This document shows, piece after piece, positions 1 to 8,011 of a stretch of 50,798 bases of DNA (the first letter of the stretch is position 1; the number at the start of each line of letters is the position of its first letter). Below the pieces are notes generated by a model that was not told the origin of the DNA, made no database searches, and worked only from the letters and a program-made list of their open reading frames with translations. The stretch spans positions 1-50,798 of the forward strand of contig CAYSWA010000015.1 of assembly GCA_964434535.1 (NCBI GenBank), read 5' to 3'. The stretch is from SM23-32 sp964434535 (lineage in GTDB: Bacteria; Planctomycetota; Brocadiia; SM23-32). The translations under genes and the position numbers were made by a program.

Positions 1-3
1 CCC

Positions 4-47
4 AGAACGTCCTCAACGTGGCCTCTGGCCACGCCTGCGGGCGTTCT
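4..47. repeat. Long imperfect hairpin at window edge
   Basis: Two nested inverted repeats are visible. The inner one is a perfect 7-bp stem (CGTGGCC at 17-23, loop TCT, GGCCACG at 27-33). The outer one pairs AGAACGTCC (4-12) with GGGCGTTCT (39-47) at 8 of 9 positions. No T-tract follows on either strand, so a simple terminator is not supported. It may be a dispersed palindromic repeat; only one copy lies in the window. Confidence 0.5.
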
Positions 48-87
48 GTGCCAGCCTCCTTGCCCTCCGACTTCTCGCTCGGCCTCG

Positions 88-309
88 CTACGGACATGGT
101 TCTGCAATAGCTCCTAAGGCAGACGCCTCCGGCGCGCAAACATGGCCGCGCCTCGAGGCCCTGCCGCTGGGCCAGCACCCAGCGCCGCAGCGGGGCGTCA
201 TCGTGCCGTCCGCCATCAGGTCGGCGATGCTCAGCGTGCGCCCTCCGCGCTGGTTCAGGCGTTCTATCTCGGCCAGGTTGTGCCGTTCGATGTCGGGCGG
301 CGCAGGCAT
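88..309 (-). pseudogene. Broken gene; N-terminal fragment of unknown protein
   Basis: The first ~37 residues (starting MPAPPDIERHNLAEIERLNQ and running through GGRTLSIADLMADGTM) look like real protein, with a 'GGRTLSIADL' segment of a kind I associate loosely with the N-termini of long planctomycete proteins. After that the frame becomes low-quality and stops at 88. A sensible continuation (PLRRWVLAQRQGLEARP) appears in another frame, so a frameshift near position 195 is likely. That second frame stays open to the window edge and runs into the hairpin repeat. A promoter-like TTGTCG-18-TACCAT lies upstream. Function is not assigned. It could be a decayed gene or a sequence error in a live one. 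Confidence 0.4.
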
Positions 310-368
310 GGTCTACTCGATGTGGGATGCGCGGAGCGCGTTCGGCGCTTTCATCGCGCCGCGCCGAT

Positions 369-398
369 ATGGTAAAAGATGGCCGCGCGCCGCGACAA
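369..398 (-). promoter_or_regulatory. Candidate sigma70 promoter for the broken gene
   Basis: Reading the minus strand, TTGTCG (393-398), an 18-nt spacer and TACCAT (369-374). TACCAT also occurs as the -10 of the hisI and serS promoters in this window. Pattern recognition only. Confidence 0.35.
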
Positions 399-440
399 CG
401 CCGGCCGGCGCCACCCGTCCTGACCAAGCCGGAAAACGCC

Positions 441-3134
441 ATGGGCAAGGCCCGCCTGCTCAGCTTGATCGGCCTGTTCTGCTGCGCCGCCTGGGCCGCG
501 GCCCCCTGCGAGGCCCGCAGCCGGTTCGTCGCCGGCGATTACCGCCACGAGGGGCTTCGCCTGGAGAGCCGCTCCACCGTGACCACGTGGGAGCGGGACG
601 GGGTGCGCGTCTTCGTGGCCGACGAGGGCGCCCTGCTGCGCCAGGGCTCCGTGCGGCTGGCGGCGCCGCGCATGGTGGTCTGGTTCGAGCGGGCGCGCTC
701 GGAGCGGCCAGACGTGCGGGCGGCGATGGTCACCGTCTACGCCGAAGGGCCGTCGGAATCGGCGGTGCGGCTGGTCGAGGGCGACGGCGTCCGCCAGTGC
801 GGGGCGATCCTGATGCGGTTCGCCAGCGACCTCTCCTTCACGTGGGATTGCCCACTGCGGCGGTCCGACGAGGCCGTGCCTTCCCCCCTGCTGACCCGCG
901 CCGAGGGGCGCTTCGCCGGCCAGGTCGAGGCGATATGGGAGGAGGCGCCGCCGGCCCTGCCCCGGGCCGAGCTGGCCGCCATCACCGACGCGCTGAAGGC
1001 CGAAGAGGTGCAGTTCTTCATCGAAGAGCGGCCGATGGTGGCCGTCTTCATGGGCGATGTGCACGGGAGCTACGGCAACCTGGAGCTGCGCGCCGATGCG
1101 GCCGTGCTCTGGTATGACCCCGACCGGAAGGTCTACGAGATATACGCGCACGGCGGCATCCGCGTCTCGAAGCTGCCCGGGGACGCGCCGGCCAGGGCCC
1201 TGCCGGAGGGAGCGCCGGAGGTCGGCGAGATCCTGGAGCATCTGGAGGCCGACGAGCTGTACATCAACCCCGGCGCCGCGCGCGGGCTGGCCACCAGCCC
1301 CGAGGTGCGGCTGCGCGACCCCCGGGCGCCGGTCGAGCTGGTCTACGTCTTCCGCGGCGAAAACGCCTACCTGATTGACAGCCACACGCTGACCGTGACG
1401 CGCGTCTCGGTGACGAGCTGCAGCTTCGAGAGGCCCCACTACCTGCTCAGCGCCGAGCGGCTCCAGGTGGCGCGCCGGCCCCCGAGCACGGTGCTGACCG
1501 GCTGGGACGTGCGCTTGCGGGCCGGCGAGTCGCAGCGCACCCTCCTGTGGGTCCCCTTCCTCGCCACCGATCTGACCGAGCGGGCCTACCTGCTGACCGA
1601 CTACGCGATCGGCAGCTCCAGCAAGTTCGGCGCGTTCGTGCAGACCACCTGGCGCCCCCTCGACCTGACCGGTCGGCCGCCGTGGGTCAACAAGTGGACG
1701 GTGAACCTGGACTACTACGGCGACCGCGGACCGGCGGCGGGCACCGAGCTGGGCTACGAGTTCGGCGAGGGCTACCCGCGCCACGGCGGGCGTTTGCGCG
1801 GCTACTACGTGAGCGACACGGGCTCTGAGGACGACACCGGCCTGCCCGTGCCGAGGCAGAACCGCGGCCGGGCGCACGTGGAGCACCGCTCGCGCCTGAG
1901 CCCCGCCTGGCGGCTCGACGGCGAGTTCTACCGGCTCTCCGACTCGGGCTTCCTGCGCGAGTACTTCGAGGCGGACTTCGAGGAAGAGAAACCGCCCGAG
2001 AGCTACCTGCTGCTGCGCTACCTGCGCAACTCCACCTACCTGGCCCTCCTCTACAAGGAGCAGGTCAACGACTTCCTGACCCAGCTTGAAGAGCGCCCCA
2101 GCGCCGACCTGCAGCTCATCGCCCTGCCCATCGGCCGGCTGGTCTACGACGGCTCGCTCACGGTCGGCTACTACGACGTCGAGCCGAACGACGAACTGAT
2201 GCCCGCGCCCCTCGACCCGCCCACCCTGTTGCGCGGGTTCACCGAACACCGCCTCGGGCTGCCCTTCTCGGCCGGCATCTTCCGGTTCGACCCGTTCGTG
2301 CGCGCCGTCGGCCTCGCCGCCGGCAAGAGCCGGCGCACGCCGGGCGCATTCGCCGACTCCGAGCAGAGCGCCGGCGCCGGAGGCGGCATCAGCGTCAGCA
2401 CCACCCTCTCGCGCGCCTTCGGCCTGACCAGCGAGCTTCTCGAGCTGAACCGCCTCCGGCACGTCGTCATCCCCCACGCCGGCATCGAGACGCTCGCCAT
2501 GTCGGGCGACTCGGCCGACTTCATCCAGATGGACCGCAACGACGCGATCGACGACGCGACGCTCGGCACGGTCGGCCTTCGCCAGCGCCTGGAGACCAAG
2601 CGCGAGCGCGACGGGCAGTGGCGATCGGTCAACTGGATCGAGCTCGACGTCGCCCTGGTCGGGCGCTCCAGCGACTCGGTGGACCCCGCCCGCGGCGGCG
2701 ACTACGTCCGCGCCGACTTCGAGATGCAGCTTACCGACGCCATATCGCTGCACTCCCGTGACAACCGCATCGCCCTGGACGGCGGCTCCGACTTCGCCAA
2801 CTTCGGCTTCCAGCTCGACTTCCTCCCCCGCTGCCTGCTCCGCTTCAACTACGACCGCATATCCGGCACCAGCGAGACGCTGACCGCCGACCTGAGCTAT
2901 GAGCTGAGCGACCGCTACCGGCTGCTGCTGCGCGAGCAGTACGAGCTCAACTCGCGCGGCACCGGGCGCGATCAGCACCTGGAGACCATCGTCGTCCTGC
3001 GACGGCTGCTGCATAACTGGGTGCTCGACCTCGGGGTCCATCTCGAGGAGGCCAACGGGGAGACGGCGGTCATCCTCGGGTTCGGGCCCGCCGGCTGGGG
3101 CGTCTTCACCGACCCCCGCCGCGCCGTCCGCTGA
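441..3134 (+). CDS. lptD: LPS-assembly outer-membrane protein LptD (OstA)
   Basis: 897-residue outer-membrane protein of the LptD/OstA family, which inserts lipopolysaccharide into the outer leaflet of the outer membrane. I start it at ATG 441, where a clear signal peptide begins (MGKARLLSLIGLFCCAAWAA, followed by PCEA); an upstream in-frame start would add a non-hydrophobic leader. The N-terminal third resembles the periplasmic OstA/LptA-like jelly-roll ('GDVHGSYGNLELRADAAVLW', 'SHTLTVTRVSVTSCSF'). The rest is rich in alternating beta-strand patterns typical of the LptD barrel, including 'RAYLLTDYAIGSSSKFGAF' and 'KWTVNLDYYGDRGPAAGTEL'. The paired barrel cysteines of proteobacterial LptD are not obvious. 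It stands alone upstream of xseA (gap 26 nt) without lptE or lptA. Family assignment is firm; LPS chemistry in this organism is inferred. Confidence 0.85.
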   Translation: MGKARLLSLIGLFCCAAWAAAPCEARSRFVAGDYRHEGLRLESRSTVTTWERDGVRVFVADEGALLRQGSVRLAAPRMVVWFERARSERPDVRAAMVTVYAEGPSESAVRLVEGDGVRQCGAILMRFASDLSFTWDCPLRRSDEAVPSPLLTRAEGRFAGQVEAIWEEAPPALPRAELAAITDALKAEEVQFFIEERPMVAVFMGDVHGSYGNLELRADAAVLWYDPDRKVYEIYAHGGIRVSKLPGDAPARALPEGAPEVGEILEHLEADELYINPGAARGLATSPEVRLRDPRAPVELVYVFRGENAYLIDSHTLTVTRVSVTSCSFERPHYLLSAERLQVARRPPSTVLTGWDVRLRAGESQRTLLWVPFLATDLTERAYLLTDYAIGSSSKFGAFVQTTWRPLDLTGRPPWVNKWTVNLDYYGDRGPAAGTELGYEFGEGYPRHGGRLRGYYVSDTGSEDDTGLPVPRQNRGRAHVEHRSRLSPAWRLDGEFYRLSDSGFLREYFEADFEEEKPPESYLLLRYLRNSTYLALLYKEQVNDFLTQLEERPSADLQLIALPIGRLVYDGSLTVGYYDVEPNDELMPAPLDPPTLLRGFTEHRLGLPFSAGIFRFDPFVRAVGLAAGKSRRTPGAFADSEQSAGAGGGISVSTTLSRAFGLTSELLELNRLRHVVIPHAGIETLAMSGDSADFIQMDRNDAIDDATLGTVGLRQRLETKRERDGQWRSVNWIELDVALVGRSSDSVDPARGGDYVRADFEMQLTDAISLHSRDNRIALDGGSDFANFGFQLDFLPRCLLRFNYDRISGTSETLTADLSYELSDRYRLLLREQYELNSRGTGRDQHLETIVVLRRLLHNWVLDLGVHLEEANGETAVILGFGPAGWGVFTDPRRAVR

Positions 3135-3160
3135 CCGACGATCCTGCGACATGGGGTGCC

Positions 3161-4420
3161 ATGACACTCCTGACGGACAGCAGCGGCCACGGCGCCCGCA
3201 TCCTCACCGTCTCCGAGCTGACCGGGCTGATCCAGGAGACACTCGGCAGCGCGTTCGCCGGCCTCTACGTGGTCGGCGAGGTGTCGCGTTACACGCGCGC
3301 CGCCTCCGGCCACCTCTACCTGACGCTGAAGGACGAACACGCGGTCCTGAACGCCATCATCTGGCGTAACGTGGCCGCCGGGCTCCGCTTCCAGCCCGAG
3401 GAGGGCATGGAAGTGCTCGCCTTCGGCAGCATCGACGTCTACCCGCCCCGCGGCAGCTACCAGCTCATCATCTCGCGCCTGGAGCCGCGCGGCATCGGCG
3501 CGCTCCAGCTCGCCTTCCGCCAGCTCCTGGAGCGGCTCGAGAAGGAGGGGCTCTTCCGCCCCGAGCTGAAGAAGCCGCTGCCGCCCTTCCCGCGCCGCAT
3601 CGGCGTCGTCACCAGCCCGACCGGGGCCGCCCTGCGCGACATCATCAACGTCATCTCGCGCCGGTTCCCCGCCGTCGAGCTCTACCTGCTGCCGTGCCGC
3701 GTCCAGGGCGACCAGGCCGCCGGGGAGATCGCCGCCGCCATCCAGACCCTCAACGCCCGGCGCCCTGAGCTGGACCTGATCATCGTCGGGCGCGGCGGCG
3801 GGAGCCTGGAGGACCTCTGGGCGTTCAACGAGGAGGTAGTCGCCCGCGCCATCCACCGCAGCGCCATCCCCATCGTCAGCGCCGTCGGCCACGAGGTGGA
3901 CACCTCCATCTGCGATTTCGTGGCGGACGTGCGCGCCGCCACCCCGACCGAGGCCGGCGAGATCGTGGTGCCCGACCGGGCGGAGCTGCTGGAGCGGCTC
4001 CGAGAGCGCCGGCGCCGTCTCGCCCTCGCCCTTCAGGCTTGCGTGGAGCGCGGCCGGCAGCGGATGGAGCGGGCGGCCTCGCGCTACGCCTTCCGCCACC
4101 CCGAGACCGCCCTGCGCGAGCGCGCCCAGCGGGCCGACGACGCACTGGCGCGGCTCGTGACGCTGCTCAGGCACCGGCTCGGCCTGCTGCGCGAGTCGCT
4201 CAGCGGCGCCGGACGCCGCCTGGAGGCGCTCAGCCCGCTCAGGGTGCTGGAGCGCGGCTACAGCCTCACCTTCGCGGCCGACGGCCGCCTGCTGCGCTCG
4301 GTTGCGGGCCTCAGTCCGGGCGATACAATAGCCACGAGGCTGCACGCGGGGCGTCTCACCTCGCAGGTGCGGTCCGTCGACGGCGGCGTGGTCCCGGAGG
4401 AAGGTCCCGATGAGAGCTGA
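3161..4420 (+). CDS. xseA: Exodeoxyribonuclease VII large subunit
   Basis: 419 residues, near the usual length for XseA. ExoVII degrades single-stranded DNA from both ends in the cytoplasm, in a complex of XseA with several copies of XseB. The protein has an N-terminal OB-fold (about residues 12-110, 'GLYVVGEVSRYTRAASGHLY') followed by the catalytic region with conserved blocks 'IGVVTSPTGAALRDI', 'IIVGRGGGSLEDLWAFNEE' and 'SAVGHEVDTSICDFVADVRA'. The long basic helical region after residue 270 matches the coiled-coil part of the family. The next gene starts 11 nt inside its 3' end, so the two are translationally coupled. xseB, which often follows xseA, is not present here or recognisable elsewhere in the window. 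Confidence 0.95.
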   Translation: MTLLTDSSGHGARILTVSELTGLIQETLGSAFAGLYVVGEVSRYTRAASGHLYLTLKDEHAVLNAIIWRNVAAGLRFQPEEGMEVLAFGSIDVYPPRGSYQLIISRLEPRGIGALQLAFRQLLERLEKEGLFRPELKKPLPPFPRRIGVVTSPTGAALRDIINVISRRFPAVELYLLPCRVQGDQAAGEIAAAIQTLNARRPELDLIIVGRGGGSLEDLWAFNEEVVARAIHRSAIPIVSAVGHEVDTSICDFVADVRAATPTEAGEIVVPDRAELLERLRERRRRLALALQACVERGRQRMERAASRYAFRHPETALRERAQRADDALARLVTLLRHRLGLLRESLSGAGRRLEALSPLRVLERGYSLTFAADGRLLRSVAGLSPGDTIATRLHAGRLTSQVRSVDGGVVPEEGPDES

Positions 4421-5237
4421 GAGACTCCGCCTGATTGCCGCCTGCCTGCTGCCGCTGCTCTGGGTGGCCGTGGTCGGCGCGGGCGAGACGCCGGCCCCCT
4501 CGCCCCCTGAGCCGACGACCGCCCGCGACGAGGAGAACCAGGTCGAGGTGCAGCTCCCCGCGCCCTACTGGCGGCACGTCGAACCGCAGGAGCTGGCCCA
4601 GCGAGGTCCGGCCGGCTGCGCCCCGGCGCGAGTGCCGCCGAACCTGCTGTTCCTCCTCAACCACAAGGACGCATTGGCCAGCGTCTGGTGCGAGCGCATC
4701 CCGGGCACCTTCCTGATGCGGGACAGGGACGACCTGGAATCCTACCTGCACGGCTTCACTCAGACCGTGCGCGGGCAGGTGCGGGGGGCCATCGGCGACG
4801 TGGAGGAATCCTGGGCCGAACGGGAAGGCGCCATCGTTCACGAGTTCGCCTTCAGCGCCGATCCCCCGGCCGGCGGGGGCTGCGCGGGAGCTGCGCCGGC
4901 GAACGCACCCCGCATGCGCTACCGGTTTGCCCACTTCTTCGTCCGGCCGCCTGACGCCGACGCCAGGGGCCTCAAGCTCTTCGCCGCCGCTCCCGAAGGC
5001 AGCTACGAGCGCATCGAGGCGGAGCTTGATTTCATCTTCGCGAGCTTTCGCTACACGGGGCAGACGGCGGGGGAGTTCTTCGTGCCGGACGCCCCGCAGG
5101 AGAAGGTGCTGACGGCCGAGGACGCCTCCCGCGCCGTCGGCGGCCGGTCCAACAGGACCTCCTGGCTGCTTCCGATCGGCCTGATCGTCATCATCTATCT
5201 GATGATGCGGCGCCGCAAGCAGCCGGCCGCCACGTAG
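4410..5237 (+). CDS. Exported protein of unknown function, C-terminal anchor
   Basis: 275 residues, not recognised. It begins with a signal peptide (RLIAACLLPLLWVAVVGAG) and ends with a transmembrane helix (SWLLPIGLIVIIYLMM) followed by basic RRRKQ, so the bulk should lie outside the cytoplasm, anchored by its C-terminus. The central part has mixed alpha/beta character with short conserved-looking motifs ('LFLLNHKDALASVWCERIPG', 'FAHFFVRPP', 'ELDFIFASFRY') vaguely like PsbP/DUF1795-type stress proteins, but this is not enough to assign a family. A strong ribosome site (GGAGGAAGG) precedes ATG 4410, and the start overlaps the end of xseA by 11 nt. Its place in the xseA transcript where xseB might be expected is positional only; nothing in it resembles XseB. 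Confidence 0.75.
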   Translation: MRAERLRLIAACLLPLLWVAVVGAGETPAPSPPEPTTARDEENQVEVQLPAPYWRHVEPQELAQRGPAGCAPARVPPNLLFLLNHKDALASVWCERIPGTFLMRDRDDLESYLHGFTQTVRGQVRGAIGDVEESWAEREGAIVHEFAFSADPPAGGGCAGAAPANAPRMRYRFAHFFVRPPDADARGLKLFAAAPEGSYERIEAELDFIFASFRYTGQTAGEFFVPDAPQEKVLTAEDASRAVGGRSNRTSWLLPIGLIVIIYLMMRRRKQPAAT

Positions 5238-5285
5238 CCCCCGCACTGCCCTTGGCAGGCGGCAGGCGTGGCGACCCCCGGGCAA

Positions 5286-5304
5286 CCGGCACGTCTTGTG
5301 CCGG
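5286..5304 (+). terminator. Perfect hairpin between operons (possible terminator or operator)
   Basis: CCGGCAC, loop GTCTT, GTGCCGG: a perfect 7-bp stem with a 5-nt loop. It lies 48 nt after the preceding stop codon and overlaps the -35 of the next promoter. No clear U-tract follows, so it could be an intrinsic terminator of weak type or an operator. Confidence 0.4.
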
Positions 5305-5325
5305 CCTCTTGCGCTGTGCTATCCT
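5296..5325 (+). promoter_or_regulatory. Candidate sigma70 promoter for rhomboid-murJ
   Basis: TTGTGC (5296-5301), 18 nt, TATCCT (5320-5325). A transcript start near 5332 would leave the GTG at 5368 as the first good in-frame start of the rhomboid gene. Confidence 0.5.
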
Positions 5326-5367
5326 ACCCCTGCCCGAGCACCGCTGCCCCATGCGGAGTCGCCACCC

Positions 5368-6060
5368 GTGCTGCCGCTGCGTGACAGGAATCCCTCGGCG
5401 ACGACCCCCTACGTCGTCTACGGGCTGATCGCCCTGAACGCCGTGGCGTTCATGTTCGAGCTCGGCCTGGAGCAGGAGGCGCTGCGCGACTTCGTTCAGC
5501 GTTTCGGCCTCGTGCCGCAGCGGGCCACGGCCGCGCTGCGCGGCGAGGCCGCCATGCTCGGGGCGCTTCTCGTGCCGGCGGTAGCCAGCATGTTCCTGCA
5601 CGGGGGCTGGGCCCACCTGATCGGCAACATGTGGTTCCTGCACATCTTCGGCGACAACGTGGAGGACCGGCTCGGGCACGGCCTGTTCCTGGCCTTCTAC
5701 CTCGTGTGCGGCCTGCTCGCCTCGGCTTCGCAGTACGTGCTCGACCCGGACAGCGCGGTGCCCATCGTCGGCGCGAGCGGAGCGATAGCCGGCGTGCTCG
5801 GGGCCTACGCCGTGCGCTGGCCGCACGCGCGGGTGCTCACGCTGGTGCCCCTTTTCGTGGTCTTCACCTTCATCGAGCTGCCCGCCCTCGTCGTGCTCGG
5901 CATGTGGTTCCTGCTTCAGTTCATCCAGGGCGCCGCCTCGATCGGCGTGCAGTTCACGCACGGCGTCGCCTACTGGGCGCACGTGGGGGGCTTCGTGGCC
6001 GGAGCGGCGCTGGTTTACCCGCTGATGGCCGTTACGCCGCGCCGCAAGCGGCGGCGCTGA
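5368..6060 (+). CDS. Rhomboid-family intramembrane serine protease
   Basis: 230 residues from GTG 5368 (MLPLRDRNPSATTPYVVYGL), the usual rhomboid N-terminus; an upstream TTG at 5296 would sit inside the promoter. Rhomboids cleave transmembrane helices within the bilayer. The hallmarks are visible: the loop-1/TM2 block 'FLHGGWAHLIGNMWFLHIFGDNVED', the catalytic-serine motif GASGAIAGVLGAY in TM4, and a late histidine in the TM6-like 'VAYWAHVGGFVAGAAL' that fits the catalytic Ser-His dyad. About six membrane segments end in a basic RRKRRR tail. It is followed after 43 nt by murJ and probably shares its transcript. Substrate is unknown. Confidence 0.92.
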   Translation: MLPLRDRNPSATTPYVVYGLIALNAVAFMFELGLEQEALRDFVQRFGLVPQRATAALRGEAAMLGALLVPAVASMFLHGGWAHLIGNMWFLHIFGDNVEDRLGHGLFLAFYLVCGLLASASQYVLDPDSAVPIVGASGAIAGVLGAYAVRWPHARVLTLVPLFVVFTFIELPALVVLGMWFLLQFIQGAASIGVQFTHGVAYWAHVGGFVAGAALVYPLMAVTPRRKRRR

Positions 6061-6103
6061 ACCAGCCGCCTCACGGCTGCCGGTGATTCCCGCTGGAGGG
6101 TCC

Positions 6104-7723
6104 TTGGCAAAGCGCGCGGACAGCCTGGTCGGGGACGCCGGCACCATCGCCGGCCTCACGATGATCAGCCGCGTTCTCGGCCTCGCCAGGGACTGCGTCT
6201 GCGCGGCCATCTTCGGGGCGGGGCCGGTCTGGGACGCCTTCGCCTTCGCCTTCCGCATCCCGAACCTGTTCCGCCGCCTCTTCGGCGAGGGGGCGCTGAG
6301 CGCGGCGTTCGTGCCGATCTTTACCGAGTACCTGGAGCTGCGCGATCCGGCGGAGGCGCGCGACCTGGCCGGGCGCGTGGCCGGCTCGCTGGCGGCCGTG
6401 CTCATCGCGCTGGTGGCCGTCGGCGAGGGTGTCCTGCTCGGCCTGCTGCACTTCGGGGGGCCGGCCCCACGCTGGGAGCTGGCCCTGGCGCTGACTGCCG
6501 TGCTGCTGCCCTACGCGCTGCTGATCTGCCTGACGGCGCTGGCGGGGGCGGCGCTGAACTCCCTGCGCCACTTCGCCGCGCCGGCGGCGGCCCCCATCGT
6601 GCTGAACCTCTGCTGGATCGCGGCGGCGGCGGTCGCGGCGCGGTGGGTCTCGCCGGACGCCCGCGTGCAGATCTACGTCGTGGCCGGGGGCATCCTGGTG
6701 GCGGGGGTGCTCCAGCTTGCGCTGCAGGCGGCGGCGCTGCGCGCCAGGGGCTGGGTCGTGCGGCCCCGCGCGGCGCTGCGCAGCCCGCAGGTGCGGCGCG
6801 TGGCGGCCGGCATGGCGCCGGTCGCGCTCGGCATGGCGGCGTTCCAGCTCAACGTGCTGCTGGACAGTGTGATCGCCATCTCCCTGGCCGGCCCGCCGGG
6901 GGCGGAGTTCGCTTTGCTGGGCCGATCGCTCTCCTATCCGATGGCGCTCGGGGCCAACAGCGTCCTTTACTACTCCGGCCGGCTGATGCAACTGCCGCTC
7001 GGGGTCTTCGGCGTTGCCATCGCCACGGCGGCCTTCCCCGCGCTGAGCAGCCTGGCGGCGCGGCGAGAGTGGCCCGCCTTCTCCGCCGCCTTGCGGCGCA
7101 GCCTGGGGATGGTGCTGTTTATCGGGCTGCCTTCCGGCGTCGGGCTGATGGTGCTCCGGCGCCCGATCATCGAGCTGCTCTTCGAGCGGGGCGCGTTCAC
7201 GCCGCCCATGACGATGCGCACGTCGGCGGCCCTGCTGGCCTACGCCGCGGGCCTCTGGGCCTACTGCGCGCTGCACGTGCTGACGCGCGCCTTCTACAGC
7301 TTGAAAGCGCCGGGCGTTCCGGCGCGTGTGGCGGGGGCGATGGTCGGGGCGAACCTGGCGCTGAACCTGACGCTGGTCTGGACGATGGCGGAGGCGGGCC
7401 TGGCGGCGGCGACGGCGGTGTGCGCCGCGCTCCAGGTGGGATTGCTCACCTATCTGCTGGGCCGGCGCGTGCGCCTGGAGCTTGCGGCGCTCGGGATGTC
7501 GGCCCTCAAGACTGCGGTCGCGACGGCGGCCATGGCCGTTGCATGCCGCCAGGCCCTCGCATGGCTGCCGGCGGACGGGTCACTGGCGGTGAAGGCATTG
7601 CGCGTGGCGGCGCCGACTGCTGCGGGCGGGGCCGTCTACCTGCTGGCCGCGGCGGTGACGGGCAGCGAGGAACTGCGCCAGATCGCCCGCCGACTGCGGG
7701 GCGCCGCTCGGCCGAAGGGCTGA
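6104..7723 (+). CDS. murJ: Lipid II flippase MurJ
   Basis: 539 residues from TTG 6104, chosen because GGAGGG lies just upstream and the protein then begins MAKRADSLVGDAGTIAGLTM; a GTG at 6083 is the alternative and would add 7 residues. MurJ moves the peptidoglycan precursor lipid II across the inner membrane. The first 80 residues carry the family pattern ('TMISRVLGLARDCVCAAIFG', 'AFRIPNLFRRLFGEGALSAA', 'FVPIFTEYL'), including the arginine-rich cavity motif, and about 14 hydrophobic segments follow. The central 'NSVLYYSGRLMQLPLGVFGV' block is also typical. It ends 3 nt before the convergent Hfq-like gene, with no room for a terminator between them. Confidence 0.95.
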   Translation: MAKRADSLVGDAGTIAGLTMISRVLGLARDCVCAAIFGAGPVWDAFAFAFRIPNLFRRLFGEGALSAAFVPIFTEYLELRDPAEARDLAGRVAGSLAAVLIALVAVGEGVLLGLLHFGGPAPRWELALALTAVLLPYALLICLTALAGAALNSLRHFAAPAAAPIVLNLCWIAAAAVAARWVSPDARVQIYVVAGGILVAGVLQLALQAAALRARGWVVRPRAALRSPQVRRVAAGMAPVALGMAAFQLNVLLDSVIAISLAGPPGAEFALLGRSLSYPMALGANSVLYYSGRLMQLPLGVFGVAIATAAFPALSSLAARREWPAFSAALRRSLGMVLFIGLPSGVGLMVLRRPIIELLFERGAFTPPMTMRTSAALLAYAAGLWAYCALHVLTRAFYSLKAPGVPARVAGAMVGANLALNLTLVWTMAEAGLAAATAVCAALQVGLLTYLLGRRVRLELAALGMSALKTAVATAAMAVACRQALAWLPADGSLAVKALRVAAPTAAGGAVYLLAAAVTGSEELRQIARRLRGAARPKG

Positions 7724-7726
7724 GGC

Positions 7727-7927
7727 TCAGCTCTCCTGCGCTTCCCCGTCCTCGGCGGCGACGATCGCGACGATGGCATGCACCATGACCTGGGTCGGGA
7801 TGCCGTTGCTGGTGAGCACGATGAACTGATCGCTCACCTCGGTGACCTCGCCCCTGACCGTCTTGCCGGTGACGGTGAGGACGTTGACCTTCTTGCCGAA
7901 CCAATCCGTCCTGATCACCTTGGCCAC
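7727..7927 (-). CDS. Hfq-like small Sm-fold RNA-binding protein
   Basis: 66 residues from GTG 7927, with GGGGGAGGG seven nt upstream. The sequence lines up by eye with the Sm core of bacterial Hfq: an Sm1-like strand set (VNVLTVTGKTVRGEVTEVSD, then QFIVL) and an Sm2-like end TQVMVHAIVAIV, which parallels Hfq's 'QMVYKHAISTVVP' with the histidine kept. The N-terminal alpha-helix with the usual Q8/'NALR' signature is absent or diverged, replaced by MAKVIRTDWFGK, and the C-tail is short and acidic. If it is Hfq it would form hexamers that pair sRNAs with mRNAs; another Sm-like or SH3-like small protein is possible. It has its own promoter and converges on murJ. Confidence 0.6.
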   Translation of the reverse strand: MAKVIRTDWFGKKVNVLTVTGKTVRGEVTEVSDQFIVLTSNGIPTQVMVHAIVAIVAAEDGEAQES

Positions 7928-7972
7928 GGAACGCCCTCCCCCGCTGCTGAGTGTGGCGGCGAACGGCCAGCG

Positions 7973-8001
7973 AGGTTAGCACAAGCCCGGGGGCGCCGCA
8001 A
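7973..8001 (-). promoter_or_regulatory. Sigma70 promoter of the Hfq-like gene
   Basis: Minus strand TTGCGG (7996-8001), 17 nt, TAACCT (7973-7978). Transcription would start near 7966, about 40 nt before the GTG start at 7927. Confidence 0.5.
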
Positions 8002-8011
8002 ACGCCGGGAC

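Noticed and set aside
351..3167. Very long open frame antiparallel to lptD
   Set aside because: Its translation is rich in Gly, Ala, Val, Gln and Arg without motifs, as expected from the complement of a GC-rich gene; lptD has a signal peptide and family motifs.
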